Below are positions 1 to 11,788 of a DNA stretch of 64,000 nt, piece by piece. Under the pieces are notes generated by a model that was not told where the DNA came from, did no database searches, and saw nothing but the letters and a program-made list of their open reading frames with translations. Made by a program: the position numbers and the translations under genes. The DNA is from Ophthalmolycus amberensis (taxonomy: Eukaryota; Chordata; Actinopteri; Perciformes; Zoarcidae). How positions within the stretch are numbered: position 1 is the stretch's first letter; each line of letters begins with the position of its first letter. Where the stretch lies: assembly GCA_024529925.1 (NCBI GenBank), contig JAFEUB010001797.1:1534501-1598500 (forward strand), read 5' to 3'.

Positions 1-49
1 TTTTGCTGTTTGGCTGCCCTATCCTGTTAATCCTCTTCTGACCCCACAG

Positions 50-78
50 ATGTGGCCTTCCCCTTGATAGAGGACTGA
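50..78 (+). CDS. Possible 3'-terminal coding exon of an unidentified upstream gene
   Basis: A plausible splice acceptor (pyrimidine-rich stretch then CACAG) ends at 49. In one of the three possible phases the exon would finish a protein with the tail DVAFPLIED and a TGA at 76-78. In another phase it stops at 65-67. I do not recognise the tail and cannot fix the phase, because the upstream exon is outside the window. The support is indirect: the following 1.3 kb has no coding sequence and ends in a good polyadenylation signal, as a 3'UTR would. It may equally be a chance acceptor. Confidence 0.22.
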
Positions 79-1430
79 TTTATTATTGTTCTCTAGGAAG
101 CCATGTTCTCTTTCATTTGTGGACGAGTAACTTGTCTTATTTTGAATAGTTAAGAGAGCTCAAACCGTGTCAAAGGTTGTGAGCCAAACCCCCCCGAACG
201 TCTTATCAACATTCAATGCTCGGCACAAGGCTGCAGCCCTGTTACTCCGGCTGAAGTTGAGCTGATTCCAGCACAGTGGACCACATTCCCTTTACCATCC
301 CATTAAACAACAATATATCACGGCCGTTCCCAGGAAAAGAGCCCACTTTCTCCTTCTTCTTTTGTGCAACAACCCCGTATGCACCTGTCACATGATCTCT
401 CAGATCTGTGCCTGCTGTGGTTACTGTCAGCGTAACGTGACCGTTGTGGCAGATAATAACCAGTTCAACAGGAATGTTCCTTGTGTGGCTCACCCGCCGC
501 ACTGAAGTCACACGCATTGTACCCACATTGCAAATGTTTCAGGACATCCTCTGCTGTGTGTAAATGATCCATCAGCGTCCCTCATCAGCTGGCACACCTG
601 TCTGACGAGCATCCTCTGGATTCTTCTCTGAGTACAAACATATTTTGGAACATGTGTCATAGCTATGTCTCCGTTTTGGACTTGCTGGTTGGTAATATCG
701 GTGTCGCTGATTTGAACTCTGGTTGTAATTCTTACGTTCTCATCTATTAGTCGTGATGAAGTAGAGACTTTGTATGGCTCACAGGTATCACTACCCTCCT
801 GAAGCTTCAGGGATAAAAAGCAGCTACGGGGATTTCCAGGGGACTACTTTCTGTGTTTGAGATGATACGTTTTTTTTCTTTTTTAAGTTGCTAGAAGCCT
901 GAGGTCCGTGTCCTGATTGAGGTTATTAACAGAGTTGTTCTTGACAGCGAGCCCTTATAATATGTTTTCATTATCAATACTTCTAATAGAGAATATGACC
1001 CGTGTTGTGAAATACCAGCATTTCCCCTTCACATGACACGGTTCCATCTCAGGAAATCTTGTGAGCAGCATACATTGTCATGTCCCAGTGGAGTTAATCA
1101 AATAGTTTTGTTGCACACAGCCTACAGTTTGACGCTGATAATAACCCAGCAGTTCATATATAATGTTGCGTAACGTTATGATTTGTCCCACACACCATTG
1201 CAGTTTGTTTGAGAACCCGTAGACGCGTTTTCTGGTGAAAGTGCTTTGAAAGTGTTTGGACGCTCATCTTCATGTGAGCTACAGAGACACCTTGAAATGT
1301 ATTATTTCTAAATTATAAGTCTGTCGTCTCTTTTATGTGAGATTTCTTTGTTTTGAACTTTTCTGCTGTTTGGTTTAGTCTATTATCTGTGTCTTTATGT
1401 GTAAATAAAGGTTACGTAAGATGACATGAA
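79..1430 (+). other. Candidate 3'UTR of the upstream gene
   Basis: No convincing coding sequence is visible. The stretch becomes A/T-rich toward its end and reaches an AATAAA hexamer at 1404-1409, which fits a 3'UTR belonging to a gene that starts left of the window. A small reverse-strand open frame at 242-526 has no recognisable domain. Confidence 0.3.
1404..1409 (+). terminator. Polyadenylation signal AATAAA (upstream gene, tentative)
   Basis: This is a canonical hexamer in an A/T-rich context, followed within 30 bases by GT-containing sequence. No cleavage site can be proven from genomic sequence alone. Confidence 0.35.
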
Positions 1431-2204
1431 TATACGCGTTTATCAGCTGACAGTCCGATAAGAAGTTCTTTGTAAGTGCCTTTTCTTTGTTGTTAAAATC
1501 CAGTCACTTCTCTCTCAACTCTGTAATCATGAGCAGCAACAGCGCTGACGTCTCTAGAACACAGTTCAACATTAACACGAATGATTGCGTCACGTTTACC
1601 ATCTCTGCCGTTCGTCAGTGACACAATATTGCTTTCAGCAGCAAGTTGGGTGAAATATTGACTCGACTGGGTCACATATTGAAAACGCACACATGGCCGT
1701 GCAGCTGGTCATTGTGTCGGCACTGTATGCACACACAAACAGGCCACCTCTGCTCCCCGCTTTATGACAAATACACGGGAGCGGTCACGTGGTGATCCTG
1801 TGAGAGTTGCTGGTTTTCGTGTGAATATGAATACATGTCCTCCCTGCCCGAGCTCTAGAGGAGAGTTTTGGGTCAGCGATTCAGAGCTGTGAATGGACTG
1901 TGGTGGAAGGTTACCTGCGTAGATACGCCTCAAAGGCCTTTTGTCTCTTTGTATTAAATGAATGTGAATCACGGTAAATAGTGGGTGTCGTTCATGTGGG
2001 TCACCGTTAAACCCCGTCTAGTGTACGTGCTATCTGTTTTCCTTTAGAGGCACATGCGTGTGGTTTGGGTGTGCCGAAAGGGTTTGGCTCCTGTCTTCTA
2101 CTGAGCTGCCTTGTTTTTTTTTGTCCGTTCTCTTCTGTTGTTCTTTGTGTGACATTGCTGGTTCCTCGGTTCCAGAGAAATATGTCAGCCATTTGGGAAC
2201 CAAC

Positions 2205-2205
2205 T

Positions 2206-2236
<31 letters not shown>
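2205..2236. repeat. (TG)n microsatellite followed by a 17-G run
   Basis: Eight TG units run directly into an uninterrupted guanine run at 2220-2236. The G run may be length-variable or misassembled. Confidence 0.9.
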
Positions 2237-2344
2237 TTTGAGTCCTGTGTTTGTGACTCAAACCTCCCAGAAGACCCTTGAACCTATTTACGGCAGTTTG
2301 AGCAGAAGCCGTTGACGGACTTTAATCTTGCACTTAACGATTAT

Positions 2345-2368
2345 ACACACACACACACACACACACAC
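2345..2368. repeat. (AC)12 microsatellite
   Basis: A perfect dinucleotide repeat read directly from the sequence. Confidence 0.9.
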
Positions 2369-3114
2369 GGGTAAAATGCATGTAAACGCAGCCACAACAG
2401 GCCATCTGTATGCGCTTCCCTAATGAAAACTTTATGCTCGCAGACGTATGTTTCCAGGAAAAACAAATTGTTGCTCGATTGCCAAATTAAAGTAGCATGT
2501 CTGATGTGAAACGCTATCTTTTAAGAAAACCAAATAAAAGAAAGATGACACCGATGATGCCTCCAAAGACATTCCTGACATAATCAGGTGGTTTTTCCCA
2601 GAAAGCTCTAAGAATGTTGCACGTCTATCATCTGGCGGAGCCACATATTAAATGTTTCTCTTGTGAAATGTGATCTGCGTTCCATGCCTTTGGCATTTTA
2701 CCTTCTTTGGTTACAACTAATGATTGTTTACTTTAACTTTAATTAAAAAATAGTGAACCCTGGTGCTCATCTTCAAATTGCTGGTTTTGTCCGATCCATG
2801 CTCCGACACCCACATTTATAATTATATAAAATCAGCAATTCCTCACGCTTGACAAGCTGGAAATGTTTGATATTTTTTACTTTATTAACGGCAACATTTA
2901 CTCGATTCCAAAAGATTATAAAAACCATAATTAGTTGGTACTAGACTGACCGCTTATTCAACTTAAAATTACTTTCAATGAATTTAGCTGCCTTGCACAT
3001 ATTTAGTCCATATTAGATGAAAGCACGCACACAGATCAACTGACTCAGCTGAGCTGCTGAAATGTAATCAGTCCGTGTGTGCTTAGCTTCCCGAAGAGTC
3101 ACTTTAGCAGGAAC

Positions 3115-3118
<4 letters not shown>

Positions 3119-3170
<52 letters not shown>
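3119..3170. repeat. (AC)26 microsatellite
   Basis: A perfect 52-bp dinucleotide repeat, the longest CA tract in the window. It produces a spurious valine-cysteine open frame on the reverse strand. Confidence 0.95.
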
Positions 3171-3175
<5 letters not shown>

Positions 3176-4004
3176 GCAAGCATGGCCTCCTCACACACAG
3201 CACTAACCAGATCACAGTGGATGTAGGTAAATCAATCAAGGGCACAATTACGTGAACACTGTGCTTTTACGAGGTCAGACGCTCCCGTCTTTATCTCCGT
3301 CCTGTTCTGTTGTTTTCTAGCTTGTCGACTGCTGTTGTGAGTAGCTATCATCAGGTCGGATGTTGGTGGACTTGCGTGTTCTCTTTTGTCTGCGAGTGGG
3401 TCACGTTTAAAGTTCACACCCTGGGAGGTTTGTTAACTCGTCTTGTCATCGGGGCTTGTTCCCTGAGGCCTGACTTCAGCGCTTATTTAAAACAATAAAA
3501 CCTGTTTAGAAGTTGACACAGTACAGAAAATGGTCACTTATCTTCCGGGTACACCGAAAGGCCTCCTGCTGGTTTCACCAAAGTTTGCACGTGTCCCGTT
3601 TAGAAGATTGTCCCACTGGCTTATCTTTTTTTGGTGATTTTGTTCCCCACAGGTCTCATTCTGAGCTTCTCAGTTAGTGCTTCTGACCCTCTTTCCTTTG
3701 GAAAAAATAACCGCCACTATTGCCAGTAAACTATTTGAACTCATTAACTATTGTGCAAGCCAACCGTGGCTTTGGCGTCGCCGCTGTAACGGAGCATTTT
3801 ACATTCCCTCTCTGTCTCTTTCAGCACAACCCTCAGTAGAAATTCTGCTTTGTTATGTCGCCCAACAGCGATTGGACGGACGACTCAACCACTTGGCTGA
3901 GATCCTGCACTCTGGTACCAGGCGTTCATGCCGTCTATTTGTCGCACACCGATGGGGCGGATTTCAGCTGTTAATTAGACGCGTACTCGTGTGCACGCAC
4001 TCAA

Positions 4005-4022
4005 ACACACACACACACACAC
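4005..4022. repeat. (CA)9 microsatellite
   Basis: A short perfect dinucleotide repeat read directly from the sequence. Confidence 0.85.
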
Positions 4023-4330
4023 AGTGTAGTACACTCCCTCCACTGTAGGCTTAATGAGGGACACGGAGACAGAATGTCTGTCACTGTGCTGGCATGACTG
4101 AGTGAATCCAATGTGGTGACGCCCTCCACCGCCCCGTTGAGGGTGTGTTTCTCTCCATCTGTGCCCAAGCATCCCTGTGGTATTGTTGCTCCACGTGGGC
4201 GAGGTTATGTCCCGTCACATTTTTACTCAGGATATTATTCATACTTCCCAATAGCTTATTACATAATCAAGAAACATGTTCATATCTATCGGCTTGTTTT
4301 CCAGCCAAGGTTCCTCTTTCCACTCTATGG

Positions 4331-4445
4331 CTGCAGCACACCCAGTATCTGACCTGCAGCACACCCAGTATCTGACCTGCAGCACACCCAGTATCTGACC
4401 TGCAGCACACCCAGCATCTGACCTGCAGCACACCCAGCATCTGAC
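4331..4445. repeat. 23-bp minisatellite, five copies
   Basis: Five adjacent 23-bp units begin with CTGCAGCACACCCAG and end with TCTGAC. The units start at 4331, 4354, 4377, 4400 and 4423. The first three carry GTATC and the last two GCATC, so the array has two sub-types in a block. Since 23 is not a multiple of 3, the open frames that cross it are repeat artefacts. Confidence 0.95.
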
Positions 4446-6215
4446 CCCAACTGTGCCGGAGGAACGCTTTATAAAAGGCCAGCTTGACTGGTAACACAGA
4501 GCGGTCGTCCGGAGGCCCGTCCTCTGCTTCTGGATATCAGGATTTGTAGAGATAAAGAAAATAAATCACTCAACCCAGTCACGTGGTGATTGTGTTATTG
4601 AGTGTGCAACACACCAAATGTGATAGAAGATGGATTTTGGAGTCTCACAGCGTAGGGCTGGCTGGTTCGTTTGTATGTTTTGTTTCTCGAGACGCTGACG
4701 GAGGTGTGGAGTTTGTCGTCCTGAGCTCGTGTCACACAGAGCAGAGGGCCGTCTCAGGCACGCTGGTTTTATTTGCTCTCGTCGAGCACGCTGCCCTTAA
4801 TCCTCCCGTGGTTTTGTTTCTGCCCGGGCAGCATTAGGGGCCCTGGAGGCCAACACGTGTACAGTGGGCGCGTAGTACTTTGGGCAACAATCCTGCTGAT
4901 GTTGGTATATTTTCCCAAACTTGTCTCCCAAAGTGTTTCTACATAAACATGAGTGTTCACTATCTTGTCAGTCTTCTGCAGATAAAGCACGAAACATTCC
5001 CCAACATCTTTCCTCTCCTCTCAGGTCCAGCCCGCGGTAGGACACATAGTTACATTTAATAGCGCAGTGTTATGTAAGGACAAGTAATTGAAGTCAACGG
5101 GCCCTCAGAAGATTAGTCAAAGTAAAGTTTTGTTTAAATTCAAGCTTCCTCACCAAAACCGTTCTGTTAATCTTTAATGTCTAACGAGCATGCTCTCATG
5201 TCTGCCTCTCAAAGCATAAAGGCCTTTTTATAAAGAAGTTAACAAAGAAATGACTTCACTCAAGACGTTACAATCACAACTCACGTCCTCCTCAGTAGAA
5301 TATAGTCAGACGATATATTAATAATTGATTAAAGATGGTACACTCTCCTGAGGAGTGTGAGTTGTGGTTGAAGAGTCCGGAATTTTTTTTTGCTGAATTT
5401 GAAGAACAAAACAAAACTTCTCCTTTTCTGCTTTTTCCTCCTCTTCTCGCCCTCCTCCTCTGCATTGGAGTCACGCATACAAACACTAAACACGCTCAGT
5501 TTTTCCAGTGATGTGTTAAGAGTTGTGTTTTTTTGCGTTAGATCAGTACAAGAGCACCAACAACCATCACAGTTGATGCTTACTGTTTCCTCTCAGTGTT
5601 GAATCAGTGAGTACAGAGCTCTCATGTAGATGACCTGCACAGGATCTGTTTACCTGTGGGATCACACACCTGTTCTCTACAGTCCTCCGGTCTGTCTCTG
5701 CTCAAGATGTTTCTGCCGTTTGTCATACCGGGTTTAGCCTTCGAGCTGTTTGAGTAGATATGACGTTGGACAGGAAGAACGGGTTCATATTGTAGCCTGC
5801 GGTAAGGACAAAAGATGTGTCGCTAACAGCTCGTCACATCAAACGCTGCGTTACTAATCTTACTGTATCAGTCACACATTCTTTTAGACCTTCTGCGTCA
5901 CTTTTCAGGTATGTTATAAAGCGAAGGAAGGCTGGGTTTTGCACGCTCCATAGAGAGTTTCTGCGTCCGCTGTCTGCGGTGAGTTAAGGACAATAAGAAG
6001 CTGTCGGACTGGAGGAAACTTGGAGAAACACTTGGCTTGAGAGGGAGGCTTTGCTAATGAGCTCGCACAAAGGCAACAGCAACATGATGTGAGGCGGATT
6101 CATACATAGTTGATGAGGTCTCCGAGTTCCTTCATTTCACTTCAACAGTTTTTGTGTTTAGACGACAAAACTGGTACTCATAGAAACATTAAGATTATTA
6201 AAATACAAATAAAAC

Positions 6216-6270
6216 TGTGTGCGTGCGTGCGCGTGCGTGCGTGCGCGTGCGTCAGTCAGTCAGTCAGTCA
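6216..6270. repeat. Compound (GCGT)n and (CAGT)n microsatellite
   Basis: An imperfect GTGC/GCGT tract at 6216-6252 passes directly into four to five perfect CAGT units at 6253-6270. Confidence 0.9.
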
Positions 6271-7199
6271 GGTGGTTCAGTCGTTCATTAAAGACGGTCT
6301 TTTCTCCAACATGGCTCCTCTGTTCATCGGTCCATATGTGTGTGTATATACATACACACATAATTTATTACAACCTAAATGCAGCTTGTAGTGTGTATCA
6401 GGCAGGGTCCATGTTGTCGGCCTCCTCTCCCCCCGTGGGAATCCCATGTTTGGGCCGGAGGCCGTGGCCGTCACAAAGAAGCTGCGAATGAAGTTCGCCG
6501 GCCTTCTTTGTCAGACTTGAGAACTTTCCATTCTTATGCAGCGCCATTGATTAATCGATTAGCAATGTCATAGATGGCGTAGGCTGACTCGTATATGCAT
6601 TTGCATATCAATGTTGCTGACAATAGGGTTGAACAATGGAGCAGATTCAAGGTTAAAGAAAGCAGAAACGTCTGTGTTGAACTTAAACATGAGGACTGAA
6701 GGTTGGACTAGAAAAGATTCAAACTTTGAAAAAAATGTTTCATTCCTACCAAACATTTTCCTTGACTAATTTCTTTTTCTGCATTTGTTTACCAGTGGAA
6801 GTGTTGTTGACCAGTTTCCTCAGCTTTTTAATGATGCACCTCAATGTTAATATCCAAACACATCTCTGGAATTGGATATGGAAACATCGCAGCATGTTTA
6901 ATGACTTCATATGACACGATTATTCTGCTATTGATGAACTTTTTGGGTAACCGATAAACCCTACCATTATCATTATATGCTTTCCCTGTAGGAGAAGCAT
7001 ATCTTGCTTGTATTCCCATTTTTTAATATTCTATAGATATTGCAGTAACGTGTCAGACAATAGCCGGGCTCCCATCACTGTTGTGTAATTACACTTTACT
7101 CTCGCACGGAGGCTTCCACCATGTGAATAAATGATAGATCCTCTTTCTGTCTCTATTTTAAGAATTTAAAGCGCAGTCAAAAATAAACACCAGAAGCGA

Positions 7200-7570
7200 T
7201 CACAGTCAGTGTGTACGGCTGTGGCTTTAACGAGACAGCAGTCGAGCTGTGACGGGATGAGCAGCCGGAGCCTCTTTCCCCTCTTCATCGGGTGGAAGGA
7301 GAGAGAGAGAGAGACGGTGGCGGCGGGATAGCCGAGGACTGCGTTGGCGCCTGTGATCCACGGGATTACAAGAGTGAGGCTGAACGCTGATGAGCACTGG
7401 TGGTCGGTATGATGTCACCCTGCGCCTGTCGGAGTCCGCCCGGCGACATAGGATGCTCTTAATCATTCATGGCCCTGTCGCCCGCTTGTCTCGGTCTGAG
7501 CTGGAGTCATGTGACACTTGGAGTGTTCGGTTACATAAGGGCTTCGTCGCCGGCTGGCACGGCGGCTGAG
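7200..7570 (+). promoter_or_regulatory. CpG-richer patch, candidate promoter or first exon of cdc42ep4
   Basis: This stretch is clearly richer in CG dinucleotides than its surroundings (for example around 7240-7345 and 7430-7570). It includes a GA-repeat and GGCGG-type sequence. A possible splice donor (AGA|GTGAGG) lies at 7373/7374. The coding exon of cdc42ep4 at 15605 begins with a splice acceptor, so at least one upstream non-coding exon is expected, and this is the best-looking place. No TATA box or transcript evidence is available. Confidence 0.25.
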
Positions 7571-9161
7571 GCAATCATTCTCAGCTAAAGCGAACAAGAT
7601 AATACCCAATATGTCTGGGCATGCTGCTGCTCTAACATGGGACATTTGTAGCTGTGAGTGCGTGTTTCTGTGTATATTGAAAGCAATGTCCTAGTAGTGT
7701 GACCCGAGTCAACACAGAGCTATGTACTACGTTTCTGTCCAGGCACTGAAGTGAAAGAACTTTTTTAACTTTTCATTCATTTCACCAGCAAATCATTTAG
7801 AACATTAATTCCAATCCATACTTCACCCGCCTGCTAAACTAGTGGAATAGTCTACTCGGTCTCAGGTCTGAAATGAGAAATTCAGTGATAATGAAAGTAC
7901 CTGAAGTCCAGAAAGGTATTCGATTGTCACATGTCGATGGAAAGTCATTGGAACCAAAAATATATTCCGCTCTGCCTGATGGTTCTACAAATGAGCAAAT
8001 TACACATTTTCCAAATAAAAAAAAAGAGCCCCAAAATGGTTATTTTTCTATAAAATCAGGCTTAAGTTTGACTCGATGCCTCAGACTGATTCGGAGAAAG
8101 CATGGATAGACTTACTGAAACAATATGTTTATGACGTTTAACAGCTTCGATTTGATATGCACGGCATTAAAGGGCTTTCAGTATTCACAACACTGCCATT
8201 CTCCATGATGTATCTGAAAGGCCGCAACTGCATATGACAGGACTGCCTGCAGGCCGTACTTCATCTTTTGTCATGCCCACAATAATGGGGTCTTGGTGAT
8301 CCTGGGGGGGGGGGGGTTGAACTGTTCCTCATCAAACACCAAGGGGCCCAGATGGACATTAAATGGGCCATTTCCTGGAAGGACTAAAGGTGTGGGGTTT
8401 GCACCTTTTTGATATTTGAGCACCCACCGACATATTTTATGCAGAGGTTGAATGTCTTGGGAGTGACGAGGCACATCAAAGGCATTCCCCTTCAGCTATA
8501 GCACCGTGGGGGGATTGTCTTATTGCCCTGCATGTGGCCTCCAGGAAGGGGTTAATCCATCCATCTGAATGAGCTGATCGCTCCATGTAGGGGATCAAAT
8601 CTCTCTCGCCGTCTCCAGCCGGCTCAGACAGGAAGCTCTGCTCGGATGTTGCCATAGAGAAATACAAAACTCTGGGCAGCGGGGAGGAACACATCCGTTT
8701 GAGTGGTCAGTCGCACATTCAGCAGCCTTCTTGTGCAGTGGATGCTAATTGGCTACTGCTCAAGGCGTGAAGCAATAAGCGGTTTAGCTAATAATAGATC
8801 GTACTGCATTACGACTGTGATGTCGACTTTGTGGGTATTTCTTTGCTCCACCCTATGATCTGACTAGTTTGGGATCCAGTTGCTGTTTAAATAGCCGTCC
8901 CAACAGTAAGCCTACTCCAGTTGTTGTTTTAAGGGTGTGAACTTGAACTCAAATGGCTTTTAAATAGAAGTTGAACATGAGCTTTTCAAGTGTTATTTGT
9001 CAATGCTGTTGCTCTTTGTTTGCCCGCCTTTTGTGCCATCTTTGTTGTTGTGGGCACAGTGCATCTCCGCCATTAACAGCAGAAGACATCTTGAATGAAG
9101 TTGTTGAATAATGAGGATAAAACCTCCGGCAGTGGATGGATGTTCAGTTCTCTTTGGAGAT
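7571..9161. other. Non-coding stretch with no supported gene
   Basis: Only short open frames without recognisable domains are present. A 13-G run lies at 8304-8316. The right end runs up to the ATTCA-repeat tail of the L2 LINE. Confidence 0.6.
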
Positions 9162-9162
9162 G

Positions 9163-9182
9163 ATTCAATTCAATTCAATTCA
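9163..9182 (-). repeat. LINE 3' tail, ATTCA repeats
   Basis: About four ATTCA units lie directly beside sequence typical of the 3' end of fish L2 elements. Such short tails, rather than poly(A), are usual for the L2/CR1 group. Confidence 0.75.
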
Positions 9183-9479
9183 TTTTTGTATAGCCCAAAA
9201 TCACAAATTACAAATGTGCCTCAGAGGGCTTTACAATATGTACACATTTGACATCCTCTTGTCCCGGAACCCTCACATCAGAACAGGAAAAACTCCCCAA
9301 AAAACCCCTTTAACGGGGAGGAAAGAGGAAGAAACCTGTGGGAGAGCAAGTAGAGGAGGGATCCCTCTCCCAGGATGGACAGAAGTGCAATGATGTCATG
9401 TGTAGAACAGGATAGTGAATTACAACACATTCAATGTAATTACAGCACATTCAATGTATGACACAACCACGACAGGAGG

Positions 9480-9940
9480 CAACACCTGGTCCAGGTAAAC
9501 CCGGATACACAGGAACCTGTGAGGCGAGAAAGCACAGAGACTCTGGTGAAGAAGCAGGTCAATAATGTGCATTAATGGTATTCGGTAATATGAAATAGTA
9601 ATGTGAGTAATAATAAAAGTGATATTAGCAGTTGGAGTCAGCAGGGCCATGGTAGGAGGAAGGACCAGGGTCCAGATGAAACCATGCTCCATGGAAACCT
9701 GTGAGGAGAGGAAGCACAAGGACTCCGGGGAAGAGACAAAATCAGTACTGTGCATTAATGGTATCGGTAATAGGATTAATAATGTTAATAATGAAGATCG
9801 TAGTAGGTGTCAGCAGGGCCATGGCTGGTTGAAGAACCAGTGTCCAGATAAAACTGCGGTCATCCTGTGAGGCGAGAAAGCACAAATACTCCGGGGAAGA
9901 AGTAAAGTTAGTAATGAGCATTAATGGGACATCAATGCAT
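9480..9940 (-). repeat. Three tandem repeats of about 166-182 bp in the LINE 3'UTR
   Basis: The landmark CCTGTGAGGCGAGAAAGCACA recurs, with changes, at 9516, 9698 and 9864. Each time it is followed by ACTC-GGGGAAGAAG-like sequence and a GCATTAATGG segment. The spacings are 182 and 166 bp, so this is a diverged three-copy tandem repeat inside the LINE 3'UTR. Confidence 0.75.
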
Positions 9941-10055
9941 ACAGACTGGAGGTGAAGAAGAGGAGGAGAGAGGTGCTCAGTGTAGGAAGTCCCACTGTAG
10001 TTTTTGCTTATACCAGTTTGTCCATGGGCCGGTCCAAGGCAAGCCAGAGCCAGCC

Positions 10056-10230
10056 CTAACTATAAGCACTATCAAAGAGGAAAGTCTTAAGACTACTCTT
10101 AAATGTGGTGAGTGTGTCTGCCCCCCGGACTGAAACGGGAAGCTGGTTCCACAGAAGAGGAGCTTGATAACTGAAGGCTCTGGCTCCCATCCTACTTTTT
10201 AAGACTCTAGGAACCACAAGTAACCCTGAA
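10056..10230 (-). pseudogene. C-terminal fragment of the LINE ORF2 (after frameshift)
   Basis: Read on the - strand in a frame different from the upstream RT fragment, this encodes a run including SYQAPLLWNQLPVSVR and ends FLFDSAYS at the TAG 10056-10058. This is the conserved C-terminal tail of fish L2-group ORF2. It is separated from the RT fragment by a frameshift near 10225. Confidence 0.75.
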
Positions 10231-11317
10231 TTAATGGTCGCAGCTCTCTAGTAGGGCAGTATGGTACTATAAGCTCTTTAAGATATGATGGAGCCTGACC
10301 AATTCGGGCTTTGTAGGTAAGTAAAAGGATTTTAAATTCTATTCTAGATTTTACAGGGAGCCAGTGCAGAGAAGCTAATACAGGAGTAATATGATCTCTC
10401 CTCTTAGTTCTTGTTAGTACACGAGCTGCAGCATTCTGGATCAGCTGGAGAGATTTAAGAGACTTATTAGAGCAGCCTGAAAATAAGGAATTGCAATAAT
10501 CTAGTCTAGAGGTAACAAATGCATGAACTAATTTCTCTGCATCGCTTTGAGATAGGATGTGCCTGATTTTTGAAATATTACGTAGGTGAAAAAAGGCAGT
10601 CCTAGAAATAAGTTTTATCTGAGAGTTGAAAGACAAATCCTGATCAAAGGTAACTCCAAGATTCTTGACGGTGCTGCTGGATGCCAGCGCAATGCCATCT
10701 AGAGAAACTATATCATTAGAGAACTGATTTCGGAGGTGTTCTGGGCCTAGTAGAATAACTTCAGTTTTGTCTGAGTTTAACATCAGGAAGTTGCAGGTCA
10801 TCCAGGTTTTTATGTCCTTAAGACACGCTTGCAGTTTAGCGAGCTGGTTGGTTTCGTCTGGTTTGATCGATATATATAATTGAGTATCATCTTCATAACA
10901 ATGAAAGGTTATAGAGTGTTTTCTGATAATATTGCCTAAAGGAAGCATATATAAGGTGAACAAGATTGGTCCAAGCACAGAACCTTGTGGAACTCCATAA
11001 CTGACATTGGTCTTCATCGAGGCTTCATCATTTACATAAACAAACTGAGATCGATCCGATAAATAGGATCCAAACCAGTTCAGTGCGGTTCCTTTGATGC
11101 CAATATAATGTTCCAGTCTCTGCAACAGGATGTAGTGGTCTATAGTGTCGAACGCAGCACTAAGGTCTAACAGGACAAGAACAGAGACGAGTCCTTTGTC
11201 TGATGCGATTAGAAGGTCATTAGTTATTTTTACCAGAGCTGTCTCTGTGCTATGATGCTTTCTAAATCCTGACTGAAAATCCTCAAATAAACTATTCTTA
11301 CACAGAAAGTCACACAA
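10199..11317 (-). pseudogene. LINE reverse transcriptase, main fragment
   Basis: This is 372 residues of L2-type reverse transcriptase. Visible landmarks are LLDLSAAFDTIDH (palm block with catalytic Asp), SYGVPQGSVLGPILF (the PQGS block) and the catalytic box, which reads HCYEDDTQLY. The usual box in this group is YADD, so the alanine is replaced by glutamate. Thumb and connection sequence (LHWLPVKSRIEFKILLLTYKA) follows. A TAG at 11318-11320 separates it from the N-terminal RT part in the same frame. The last about 10 residues are out of frame compared with the family. It is a dead copy. Confidence 0.9.
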
Positions 11318-11788
11318 CTAATTTGCAACTGCTTTCTCAAGGATCTTAGAGAGGAAGGGAAGGTTAGAGATCGGTCTATAGTTGGCCAACACCTCTGGAT
11401 CCAGAGTGGGCTTCTTAAGAAGAGGTTTAATCACAGCTACTTTAAAGGACTGTGGTACATGACCTGTTACTAAAGACAGGTTGATGATATCTAATAAAGT
11501 TGTGCTAATTAATGGTAGCACTTCTTTAAGCAGCCTAGTCGGTATAGGGTCTAAGAGACAGGTGGAAGGTTTAGACGTAAAAATTGTTGAAGTCAGTTTG
11601 TCAAGGTCAATGGGAGTAAAGCCATCTAAACATATATCAGGGTTTACAGCTGTTTCTAAGGTTACTCTATTTGTGGAAAGATCGGTCGAGGGCAGGAGAT
11701 TATTAATGTTCTCTCTGATAATTATAATTTTATCATTAAAGAAGTTCATGAAGTCATTGCTACTGAGGTCTATAGGGATACTCGGCAC
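11318..11788 (-). pseudogene. LINE ORF2 fragment, N-terminal part of the reverse transcriptase
   Basis: This 156-residue fragment contains DPIPTRLLKEVLP and ANYRPISNLPFLSKILEKAV, the entry block of L2/CR1-group reverse transcriptases. It is in frame with the next fragment (10199-11317) across a single TAG. It is shifted in frame compared with the fragment at 11760-12203. Confidence 0.85.

Larger units (their letters stand above)
1431..7199. other. Non-coding stretch upstream of cdc42ep4
   Basis: No gene is supported here. Open frames are short, overlap on both strands and often run through simple repeats. The stretch holds the microsatellites and the 23-bp minisatellite listed separately. 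It could contain 5' non-coding exons or regulatory DNA of cdc42ep4, but nothing identifies them. Confidence 0.6.
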
